NCBI GenBank assembly: GCA_048267165.1 | Contig: JBLWYD010000131.1 | Location: forward strand, 1 to 5,975 | Source of the DNA: PGYR01 sp048267165 | GTDB lineage: Bacteria > Bacteroidota > Ignavibacteria > Kapaibacteriales > UBA2268 | Direction: 5' to 3' | Length of the DNA stretch: 5,975 nt | Shown: one piece after another, positions 1 through 5,865 of the stretch | Layout: every line of letters begins with the position of its first letter | Position numbering within the stretch: position 1 is the stretch's first letter | Position numbers and translations under genes: made by a program | Notes under the pieces: generated by a model | The model's input: only the letters and a program-made list of their open reading frames with translations | What the model was told of the DNA's origin: nothing | The model's database searches: none

Positions 1-1
1 A

Positions 2-463
2 GGCCTTAATGAAAGAGCATTGGTCATAAAAGATAAAGCTTCAACTATGGCTGAGAATTCCTTCATTGCTCGAATATCTAATTTCGATGGTTCCCAGTTC
101 GCGTTAAAAGATGTGTTGGGTCTTATTGTTGAGAAAAAGACTGAAGATTGGACTGATTTTGATGTGACAACTGCAAAAAATCGTATTGCCGAGTTTTCCA
201 AACAGTTTAGAAAACTAGAAACCGTAGCCCATATTCATGGCTTAGATAATCAGCGAGAATCAGTAGCCATTGTCTACGCCACTCCTCGTAAAGGTCTAAT
301 AGAAACAAGCGTTGAAATTGATAACAAAAGACAGTTAGAACTAGCTGTCATAGGATCAGAAATGTTAAGAAGCTTGAAAACATCGAAGTTACATAGGCAT
401 GAACAACTGTCTGTACTAATTTCTGCATTAGAGCAACTTGATGAGGTTAATGATGGCGCATAA
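2..463 (+). CDS. 3' end of an unrecognised gene (partial)
   Basis: I do not recognise this gene. The reading frame is open from the left edge to a TAA at 461-463, giving 153 visible residues. In-frame TTG (20) and ATG (47) codons have no convincing ribosome binding site, so this is most likely the C-terminus of a longer protein. The visible part is soluble and charged, with no membrane segment or signal peptide. Features are a W-T-D-x-D stretch (about residues 50-54 of the fragment), a helical segment rich in K, R, F and E, a VAHIHGLDNQRESVAIVYAT strand region and an all-helical leucine-rich tail. Its last 11 bases overlap the PP-loop gene, so the two are translationally coupled and probably act together. 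It could be the C-terminal part of a large ATPase or helicase of a defence operon, but nothing visible proves that. Confidence 0.8.
   Translation, partial: GLNERALVIKDKASTMAENSFIARISNFDGSQFALKDVLGLIVEKKTEDWTDFDVTTAKNRIAEFSKQFRKLETVAHIHGLDNQRESVAIVYATPRKGLIETSVEIDNKRQLELAVIGSEMLRSLKTSKLHRHEQLSVLISALEQLDEVNDGA
443..446 (+). promoter_or_regulatory. Ribosome binding site of the PP-loop gene
   Basis: GAGG lies six bases upstream of ATG 453, inside the coding sequence of the preceding gene. It decides the start: TTG 438 and ATG 441 lie upstream of or overlap the GAGG, and ATG 450 is only three bases from it. The first residues after ATG 453 (MAHKYVLGLSGGKDS) match the usual short lead into the PP-loop. 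Confidence 0.6.
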
Positions 464-1286
464 ATATGTATTGGGGCTTTCTGGTGGTAAAGATAGCGCA
501 GCATTAGCAATTTTCATGAAACATGAGCATCCAGAGTTGGAGATCGAGTATTTTTTTACCGATACAGGGAAAGAACTTCCAGAAGTTTACGAATATTTAA
601 ATAAACTAGAGGGCTTTCTGGGAAAGCCAATCCTTCGATTAAACGAAGAGCGGGGTTTCGACTTCTGGCTGGAACAATATGGCAATTACCTCCCTTCAGC
701 TCAGACTAGATGGTGTACTCGTCAGTTAAAGTTATTGCCATTTAAGAACTGGGTGAACTCGATGCTTAAAGAGGGCCATATAGTTCACAGTTTTGTAGCT
801 ATTCGTTCTGATGAAGAGCATCGTGATGGATATAGCAGTCATCATGAGAATTTACATATACACTTCCCTTTCAGAGAGGCGGGCTATACAAGAAATGATA
901 TCTTTCAACTGTTGAACGATTCACCTCTTGGCATACCTAAGTATTATGAATGGCGTTCGAGAAGTGGTTGTACGTTTTGCTTTTTTCAACAGAAAATTGA
1001 ATGGGTTCACCTCAAAGAGCGTCACCCTGAAGCATTTGAGGAAGCTAAGCGATACGAGAAAAAAGCCAAAGAATGCAATTCGCCTTTCCTCTGGTCTCAA
1101 GGTGAATCATTGGAAGAGCTTGAGCAACCTCAAAGAATTATTCAGATAAAATCTGATTTTGAAGCTAGAAAGCTGAGAGAAAAGAACAATAGGCCAGTCA
1201 ACGCACTACATGTCGGTTTAGAAGATATTGACGAACTGTACTTTGCCGATGAGGGAAATGGTGCCTGTAATATTTGTCATAAGTAA
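453..1286 (+). CDS. PAPS reductase/DndC-like PP-loop family protein (adenylating sulfurtransferase-like)
   Basis: This is a 277-residue soluble protein of the PP-loop ATP pyrophosphatase superfamily, phosphoadenosine-phosphosulfate-reductase-like branch. The PP-loop SGGKDS is at residues 10-15. It is followed by FFTDTGKELPEVYEYL (34-49), the family's second nucleotide-contact strand and helix, by RWCTRQLK (86-93), and by YEWRSRSGCTFCFF (165-178). Cysteines are C88, C173, C176, C208, C272 and C275, with CxxC pairs at 173/176 and at the extreme C-terminus (272/275). Such a set could bind an Fe-S cluster or zinc, as in DndC-type proteins. Known relatives activate a substrate with ATP, releasing pyrophosphate; DndC takes part in DNA phosphorothioation, and others occur in type 4 BREX. 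No DndD, DndE or CysJI-type partner is visible, so assimilatory sulfate reduction is unlikely. The start could also be ATG 450 (278 residues). The gene overlaps its upstream neighbour and lies 20 bases before the GHKL gene. Confidence 0.88.
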   Translation: MAHKYVLGLSGGKDSAALAIFMKHEHPELEIEYFFTDTGKELPEVYEYLNKLEGFLGKPILRLNEERGFDFWLEQYGNYLPSAQTRWCTRQLKLLPFKNWVNSMLKEGHIVHSFVAIRSDEEHRDGYSSHHENLHIHFPFREAGYTRNDIFQLLNDSPLGIPKYYEWRSRSGCTFCFFQQKIEWVHLKERHPEAFEEAKRYEKKAKECNSPFLWSQGESLEELEQPQRIIQIKSDFEARKLREKNNRPVNALHVGLEDIDELYFADEGNGACNICHK

Positions 1287-1295
1287 CTTAATTTT

Positions 1296-1300
1296 AAGGA
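1296..1300 (+). promoter_or_regulatory. Ribosome binding site selecting a GTG start
   Basis: AAGGA lies six bases before GTG 1307. An ATG at 1305 overlaps this GTG in another frame and soon reaches a stop, while the GTG opens the 785-codon frame. The protein from GTG begins FKISARTVLELGSELISSD, which runs directly into the GHKL N-box helix, so the GTG start is preferred. The gap from the previous stop (1287-1306) is too short for an independent promoter. Confidence 0.65.
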
Positions 1301-1306
1301 TTACAT

Positions 1307-3664
1307 GTGTTTAAGATTTCAGCAAGAACGGTACTTGAGCTTGGTTCTGAACTGATTAGCTCTGATATCATAGCTTTTTACGAACTCATAAAGAATGCAA
1401 TAGATGCTGGCTCAAAAACAGGAACTACAATTAAGTTCACTATTGTTCTTAGAAAAAATGCATTTCTTAGTTTTAAAGATAAGTTGATCAATAAGAAATC
1501 GTTAGATATAGAGGCCTTCAAATTATCTATAATAGAGCAACTCAATCAAGATACTGAACCAATGATTCTTGATTGTGCTATTTCTCTGATACGAGAAGCA
1601 ATTACTAAAGATGAGCTAATAGTAGCGCTGCAGTCGGTTTATGACTTGAATAGTATTGAAATAATCGATACCGGATCTGGTATGTCGAGTAAGCAACTCC
1701 AAGACAACTTTTTAGTTATAGGCACTAGCTCTAGGAAATTAGAAGTAGATAAGGCTGTTGATGATGGGACAACTTCTCCTTACTTAGGAGAAAAAGGAAT
1801 TGGTCGATTGTCTGCTATGAGATTAGGTTCCAAGTTAAAAGTTGTTACTAAATCTAAGAATGACAAAGTGGCTAATATACTCGATATTGATTGGGATTCT
1901 TTTAATGACCCGACAAAAATGATCTCTGACATCAATGCTGACGTTATATTTAGTGATAACAGTGAAGGCATTGAAAAAACTGGAACAAGATTAATTATTA
2001 GAGGCTTAGCCGAAGACTGGACGTTAAATCGGCTCGAAGAATTAGTAAGTTATGACTTTGCAAGAATTACAGACCCATTCTCTAGCTCTTTAAAGAGACC
2101 TCGAATTGCTATTTATTGGAATGAAGAAAGAAAAAGCATTCCTAGAATGCCATCTGAATTGCTTGATTCTTCGCATGCTTTTTTGAAAGCTAATTATGAC
2201 ATTGTTGATGGAAAGCCTATATGTTCCTATCAGATTACAATCAATAATCTAGGGTATGATCACCCAGTCGAGTTTCGAAGTGGAATAATAACTAAAGATG
2301 ATTTACTGGGGGTCGCTGGAAAGTCTGAAGAAATACATGAGAGTGCATTTACTGATGTTGGTCCCTTTAAGTTTGAAGCTTATTGGTTTAATAGACAAAG
2401 ACTTCGAGAAATTGAATCTATTGGGGACCTTGAGCAAGTAAGAAAGTTACAAAGACGTTGGTCTAGTTTAATGCTATTTAGAGATGGCTTCCGTGTATTT
2501 CCATATGGAGATGAAGGAGATGATTGGTTAACACTAGACAGAAGGGCAATGTCAAGGTCGGGATATACTCTAAACAAATCACAATTTGTTGGCCGTTGTA
2601 ATATCAGCCGTAGCAAAAATCCTTACTTATTAGATCAAACAAATAGAGAAGGGTTAAGAGACAACCAAAGTAGCGAAGTTTTTATAAATATTCTTCAGAT
2701 TCTGATACAAGAATATTTCTATAAATGCATGAAAGAAGTAGATAGTCAATATAAAAGTCAGAAAACAAAAATTAAAAGTGCTGAAACTGAACTGGAATCA
2801 TTAGAAAAAAGAACAAAGAACTCATTAAGAGTGCTAAAAAGAAGTAAGAACCCATCTGTTTCTTCAGCATCTGAAGAAATTGAACAGACATTTTTTTCCT
2901 ATATCGACATTGTGAAAAAATATAAGGATCGCATTGTTGAAGTAGAGCAAGAAAGTCGTCAAATGACAGAAATGGCGGGTATTGGTTTAATGGTTGAGGT
3001 AGTTGCTCATGAATTAGCTAGAGCATCTGAAAATGCATTACTCAATATTAACAGTTTATCTAGAAGTAAAGACCCACAAGAAATAGATAAAAAATTGTCA
3101 TCTCTTAAGTCTCAAATGAAAACATTACTTAAACGCTTAACTGTGCTCGATGAGATAAGTATACCTGGTAGGCAACGAAAAGAAACCGTAGGTCTAATAT
3201 CGCTGGTTGAAGGTGTATTAGAAGGACATAAGAGCTTATTTGAGCGTGATGGCATAAGTGTCAATTTCATTAAACCAATGAAAGAAATAAAGGTCAAAGC
3301 AGTCAAGGGGATGATGGTACAAATACTTGAGAATCTTATATCCAATTCAAAATATTGGACCATAACTAGAAAAAATAACGAAAAATCATCTTCTTATGAG
3401 CCTTGCATAACAATAGAAATTTTAGAGTCTCCGATAGCTATAAAGTTTAGTGATAATGGTAGAGGGATATCACCTGACAATCACGACCGAATTTTTCAAC
3501 CCTTTTTCTCTTTAAAAGAGAAAAAGAAAAGAAGAGGACTTGGTTTATATATCGCATCCGAATGTGCAGAATATAATGATGCTGTTTTACTTTTAGATTG
3601 TGACATGAAAAATCAAGATGGTCGTTTAAATACGTTTATACTAGAGCTTAAAGGAGAAGATTAA
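1307..3664 (+). CDS. Dual GHKL ATPase: Hsp90/MORC-like N-terminal and histidine-kinase-like C-terminal domains
   Basis: This 785-residue protein has two GHKL ATP-binding folds. The N-terminal domain shows an N-box (E26-LIKN-AID33), G1 box DTGSGM (121-126) and G2 box GEKGIG (161-166), the Hsp90/MutL/MORC order. About 80 residues (roughly 37-115) are inserted between the N-box and G1. Residues 180-470 form a middle region with no motif I can name. Residues 475-570 are charged and helical, probably coiled coil. They lead to EVVAHELARA (564-573), which resembles a histidine-kinase H-box; H568 is the candidate phospho-acceptor. The C-terminal HATPase_c domain has N-box ENLISNS (675-681), G1 DNGRGI (716-721), F-box IFQPFFS (729-735) and G2 RGLGL (743-747). 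No membrane segment or extracellular sensor is visible, so it should sense a cytoplasmic signal. It uses a GTG start and overlaps the receiver-like gene by one base, as expected for a kinase-regulator pair. Autophosphorylation is inferred, not shown. Confidence 0.88.
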   Translation: MFKISARTVLELGSELISSDIIAFYELIKNAIDAGSKTGTTIKFTIVLRKNAFLSFKDKLINKKSLDIEAFKLSIIEQLNQDTEPMILDCAISLIREAITKDELIVALQSVYDLNSIEIIDTGSGMSSKQLQDNFLVIGTSSRKLEVDKAVDDGTTSPYLGEKGIGRLSAMRLGSKLKVVTKSKNDKVANILDIDWDSFNDPTKMISDINADVIFSDNSEGIEKTGTRLIIRGLAEDWTLNRLEELVSYDFARITDPFSSSLKRPRIAIYWNEERKSIPRMPSELLDSSHAFLKANYDIVDGKPICSYQITINNLGYDHPVEFRSGIITKDDLLGVAGKSEEIHESAFTDVGPFKFEAYWFNRQRLREIESIGDLEQVRKLQRRWSSLMLFRDGFRVFPYGDEGDDWLTLDRRAMSRSGYTLNKSQFVGRCNISRSKNPYLLDQTNREGLRDNQSSEVFINILQILIQEYFYKCMKEVDSQYKSQKTKIKSAETELESLEKRTKNSLRVLKRSKNPSVSSASEEIEQTFFSYIDIVKKYKDRIVEVEQESRQMTEMAGIGLMVEVVAHELARASENALLNINSLSRSKDPQEIDKKLSSLKSQMKTLLKRLTVLDEISIPGRQRKETVGLISLVEGVLEGHKSLFERDGISVNFIKPMKEIKVKAVKGMMVQILENLISNSKYWTITRKNNEKSSSYEPCITIEILESPIAIKFSDNGRGISPDNHDRIFQPFFSLKEKKKRRGLGLYIASECAEYNDAVLLLDCDMKNQDGRLNTFILELKGED
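3651..3656 (+). promoter_or_regulatory. Strong ribosome binding site before the receiver-like gene
   Basis: AAGGAG lies seven bases before ATG 3664, inside the last codons of the GHKL gene. The stop and start codons share one base (TAATG). A strong site of its own plus stop-start overlap points to coupled and efficient synthesis of the two proteins. Confidence 0.7.
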
Positions 3665-5547
3665 TGCTCGCTGAGTTGATAAAAAAAACAGGTATTATAA
3701 AGGCGTGTATTGTCGATGATGCAAATGACAGCAAACCGCAAAAAAAAGATTTAACAGGCTTGTCGGATGAATGGGATGCCCTCCTAGATGACATCCCATT
3801 AAATGAACAATTGATAGAAGAAATATCTAATAAAGTCCCTAGTTTTGATATCGATAGCTTTTCGAAGCAAGGTATAGATGACTTTTTTATTGAAACTTTA
3901 TGGGAAATAAAAGATAAATTTTCGGAATTATCTCCTATTTTCGAAGCATACGAAAGCACTAAACTTTCAGACAAGGAATATGTTCAGACTTTACAAAATA
4001 TTCTAGAGGAAAATAAATTTGAAGTTACAAAAGTAGGTAGGGATTTTTTTAATGTTGCCATAGACTCTCATATTATATTTATAGATCTTTTTCTATATCT
4101 AGATCAGACAGATGTTAACCTTGAATATACAATTGATAAACTGAAAGATATAATTAAAAAGAGGGGGGATAATCCTCCAGTTATAGTTTTAATATCAAGA
4201 AGCAATCAATTGAAAAACCATGCGGAAAAGTTTAGAGATGAATGTGGAATTATGGAGTCAGGTTTCCGAATATATAGAAAAACCGATTTGACTGATAAGA
4301 ATAAGGTTCAGTTTTGTATAAAGAAGTTACTTGATCATTATGAAGACTCTAAGAAAGTGTTAAAGTTTCTCACTACTTGGGAGTTGCATGCCAAAAAGGC
4401 CGTTGATGATACTATAGCGAATTTAAAAAAAATAGACCTTCTAGATCATAATATGATTCATAGATTACTTCTTAAGGATGAAGGGCAATCCAGCGCATCA
4501 TACTTCATGGATTTGTTTGATTCTGTATTAATACATAATTTTGAGTGCCAATCCGACATAATTGAATCCGCTAAGAATTTAAACACAATCGACTTTAGTA
4601 AAGTTCCTACAATTCAAGGGCTTGAAAAAGATTTTTTACAAGATCTTGTATTTAAAAGTGTTTTTATGGGTACAGAGCGATGTCAGATAAATGAAGAAGC
4701 AATTATAGAGCTCGGTGATATATTTACGCTTACAGGTAAAAAAAATAATAATGATGATTACTTACAAGCATGTACCAATGACAATGATGATATTTGGTTA
4801 GTTATTACTCCATCATGTGATCTGGTTAGAGGTGGAGTTAACAATATAGGCCTATTGAAGGGATATTTAACTAAAGTTGAAATTGGAAATTGGCAAACAG
4901 ATACTAAAATAAATACACCGATAATTAAGATTAAAGGTGTTTCTTATTCAGTCAGATGGGATGTTAAAACTTTTATAACTTACCCTAAAGAAAAATTACA
5001 ATCCCTTCTCAAGGATAAAGTATATTACCGAGTTGCAAAAATGAGAGAGGTCGCTGCACTTTGTTTACAACAGCAGTTCACTGCCAATTATAGTCGTATA
5101 GGTCAAAGAGCTGTAATGCCTTCAGTGTTTAAAGCTTCTATATCTATGCATTATTTAGATAAAAATGACGACTTGATAAAGATTGATTCACAGGAAGACA
5201 GCAAGGGACTTTTCTATGTTGGTTCTTCTAATAATAGAGTTGTTAATTTTTCTCATGTTGACTTTAATAACATCCTCTCTGCTTTTGATACATTAGATAC
5301 TGACCTAGTTCACAACCAAGCAAAACACAATGTACAAAAAATCAAAGATAACCCATATATTTTGATTGAGGCTTTGGAGGGTGGATTAGAAGTTGGGAAC
5401 GCCCTTAAAGATGTGAGAAATGCAGACAATAGTTGCGCGTTAGCGAAGATCGTTTTTGGTGAACTAAACGAGAGCATAGGTAGAAAATTGAGAGGGGTTG
5501 GTCTTATCTTTAGTGTACAAGAAACAAAGCAAGAAGAAGCTGAATAA
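3664..5547 (+). CDS. Receiver-like regulator with long insertion and unrecognised C-terminal region
   Basis: This is a 627-residue soluble protein. The N-terminus reads like a split response-regulator receiver: strand 1 ending in an acidic pair (IKACIVDDAND, 12-22; D18, D19), an insertion of about 90 residues (25-115), then strand 3 with the candidate phospho-aspartate (HIIFIDLFLYLD, 136-147; D141), strand 4 with a hydroxyl residue (PPVIVLISRS, 171-180; S178) and strand 5 with the switch lysine (FRIYRKTDL, 201-209; K206). All five expected catalytic positions are present, so phosphorylation by the adjacent GHKL kinase-like protein is plausible. Pfam has a divergent receiver family linked to conflict systems (I recall the name Response_reg_2) that may cover it. 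Residues 225-350 are mostly helical. Residues 350-627 form a mixed domain with a conspicuous ITPSCDLVRGG segment (381-391). I recognise no DNA-binding helix-turn-helix, nuclease or NADase motif, so the output function is unknown. Two A8 runs lie within the first 84 bases. Confidence 0.8.
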   Translation: MLAELIKKTGIIKACIVDDANDSKPQKKDLTGLSDEWDALLDDIPLNEQLIEEISNKVPSFDIDSFSKQGIDDFFIETLWEIKDKFSELSPIFEAYESTKLSDKEYVQTLQNILEENKFEVTKVGRDFFNVAIDSHIIFIDLFLYLDQTDVNLEYTIDKLKDIIKKRGDNPPVIVLISRSNQLKNHAEKFRDECGIMESGFRIYRKTDLTDKNKVQFCIKKLLDHYEDSKKVLKFLTTWELHAKKAVDDTIANLKKIDLLDHNMIHRLLLKDEGQSSASYFMDLFDSVLIHNFECQSDIIESAKNLNTIDFSKVPTIQGLEKDFLQDLVFKSVFMGTERCQINEEAIIELGDIFTLTGKKNNNDDYLQACTNDNDDIWLVITPSCDLVRGGVNNIGLLKGYLTKVEIGNWQTDTKINTPIIKIKGVSYSVRWDVKTFITYPKEKLQSLLKDKVYYRVAKMREVAALCLQQQFTANYSRIGQRAVMPSVFKASISMHYLDKNDDLIKIDSQEDSKGLFYVGSSNNRVVNFSHVDFNNILSAFDTLDTDLVHNQAKHNVQKIKDNPYILIEALEGGLEVGNALKDVRNADNSCALAKIVFGELNESIGRKLRGVGLIFSVQETKQEEAE

Positions 5548-5565
5548 ACTTCAACATATCAATGT

Positions 5566-5582
5566 GTTGAACACTTTATGAT
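5566..5582 (-). repeat. Innermost, degenerate TnsB-site-like repeat
   Basis: It matches the copy at 5634 in 13 of 17 positions. Minus-strand core is ATCATAAAGTGTTCAAC. It keeps the ATAAAGTGT centre and starts 68 bp before the next copy, the same spacing as between the two outermost copies, which supports counting it despite the mismatches. Confidence 0.45.
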
Positions 5583-5633
5583 TTCGATTTGTTCTCTACT
5601 AGTTGATTAGTTGTTTGATATATGGACATGAAA

Positions 5634-5650
5634 GTTTCACACTTTATTGT
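5634..5650 (-). repeat. TnsB-site-like repeat, third from the end
   Basis: Minus-strand sequence is ACAATAAAGTGTGAAAC. This agrees closely with the Tn7 right-end TnsB site ACAATAAAGTCTTAAAC as I recall it, differing at two positions. It has the same orientation as the other copies. Confidence 0.68.
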
Positions 5651-5687
5651 ACTAGTTTGCTGATTTAAAGTAGAAGGTGTGGCTTTA

Positions 5688-5704
5688 GTTTCAATCTTTA
5701 TTGT
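5688..5704 (-). repeat. TnsB-site-like repeat, second from the end
   Basis: Minus-strand sequence is ACAATAAAGATTGAAAC, 15 of 17 positions identical to the copy at 5634. It starts 54 bp after that copy and 68 bp before the terminal one. Confidence 0.68.
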
Positions 5705-5755
5705 AACGATTTAATCAATTCTTTAGCTATCTAGGTTGGTTACAAAGGCCATTAA

Positions 5756-5781
5756 GTTTCAAACTTTAATGTCCTCCGACA
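5756..5781 (-). repeat. Transposon terminus with outermost TnsB-site-like repeat
   Basis: Minus-strand sequence starts TGTCGGAG, then GACATTAAAG, then TTTGAAAC. The 17-bp core (5756-5772) matches the copy at 5634 in 15 of 17 positions. The outer bases match the Tn7 arrangement of an 8-bp TGT-starting tip directly followed by GACAATAAAG; 15 of 18 bases agree with the Tn7 tip as I recall it. TGT/ACA termini are characteristic of Tn7-family elements. An alternative ACA at 5781-5783 would give a 10-bp tip and fits less well. Confidence 0.7.
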
Positions 5782-5786
5782 CATAG
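5782..5786. other. Candidate 5-bp target-site duplication (one copy visible)
   Basis: Tn7-family insertion duplicates 5 bp of target. If the element ends at 5781, CATAG is the flanking copy. The partner copy would lie beyond the left edge, so this is a prediction from the boundary only. Confidence 0.35.
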
Positions 5787-5794
5787 ATAAAAAT

Positions 5795-5820
5795 AAGCCC
5801 ATCCTGTGATGGGCTTTTTT
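5795..5820. terminator. Bidirectional rho-independent terminator
   Basis: A perfect 9-bp stem, AAGCCCATC (5795-5803) with GATGGGCTT (5808-5816), closes a 4-base CTGT loop. On the plus strand it runs into T6 (5815-5820). On the minus strand it is followed by TTATTTTTATC. It lies between convergent genes and can end both transcripts. It sits outside the inferred transposon end, so it is probably the native terminator of the minus-strand gene. It is also the only good terminator downstream of the cargo operon. Confidence 0.88.
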
Positions 5821-5826
5821 GTGCCT

Positions 5827-5862
5827 GTTAGCTAACGATCGGCGTTAGATCTAGCTTTAACG
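5827..5862. repeat. Cluster of small palindromes in the metY 3' flank
   Basis: Within 36 bases there are a perfect 10-bp palindrome GTTAGCTAAC (5827-5836), an inverted pair CTAACG/CGTTAG (5832-5837 and 5843-5848), the palindrome TAGATCTA (5846-5853) and a second pair CGTTA/TAACG (5843-5847 and 5858-5862). They can form competing short hairpins in the metY transcript just before its terminator. No function can be assigned; an anti-3'-exonuclease or auxiliary terminator role is possible. Confidence 0.4.
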
Positions 5863-5865
5863 GGG

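Larger units (their letters stand above)
1..5781. mobile_element. Tn7-like transposon, end-proximal portion with cargo operon (continues beyond left edge)
   Basis: The boundary at 5781 is inferred from four same-orientation copies of a TnsB-site-like 17-mer at 5566, 5634, 5688 and 5756, the last followed by a Tn7-type terminus. On the minus strand the terminus reads TGTCGGAG then GACATTAAAG; as I recall it, Tn7 reads TGTGGGCG then GACAATAAAG. Well-separated sites (starts 68, 54 and 68 bp apart) resemble the Tn7 left end; the Tn7 right end has tightly overlapping sites. In Tn7 the tns genes lie towards the right end, so finding only cargo here fits. No transposase gene is visible in the window, so family membership rests on the end sequence alone. 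The other end and the target gene lie outside. Confidence 0.72.

Noticed and set aside
20..463. Complete 147-residue gene starting at TTG 20
   Set aside because: The frame stays open to the window edge and no ribosome binding site precedes the TTG, so a truncated view of a longer gene is more likely.
1305..1355. Short leader peptide from ATG 1305
   Set aside because: It stops after about 16 codons, shows no regulatory pattern, and overlaps the well-supported GTG start of the GHKL gene.
3648..3974. Minus-strand 108-codon frame (and other minus-strand or alternate-frame openings inside the operon)
   Set aside because: They lie wholly or mostly within strongly supported plus-strand genes, lack ribosome binding sites and have low-complexity, serine-rich translations typical of antisense shadows.
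5550..5571. Hairpin TTCAACA/TGTTGAA directly after the receiver-like gene as an operon terminator
   Set aside because: The stem is AT-rich, has an 8-base loop and no T-run after it; it overlaps the innermost transposon repeat. The 5795-5820 hairpin is far better.
5566..5772. The four repeats as a CRISPR array
   Set aside because: The repeats are only 17 bp and imperfect, the spacing alternates 68/54/68, and there are no cas genes; they fit TnsB sites better.
5827..5862. Integron attC site (GTTAG/CTAAC motifs near a possible marine gammaproteobacterial gene)
   Set aside because: The GTTAG and CTAAC elements do not pair in the R''-L''-L'-R' order with a long imperfect stem, and no integron cassette is adjacent; only short independent palindromes are seen.
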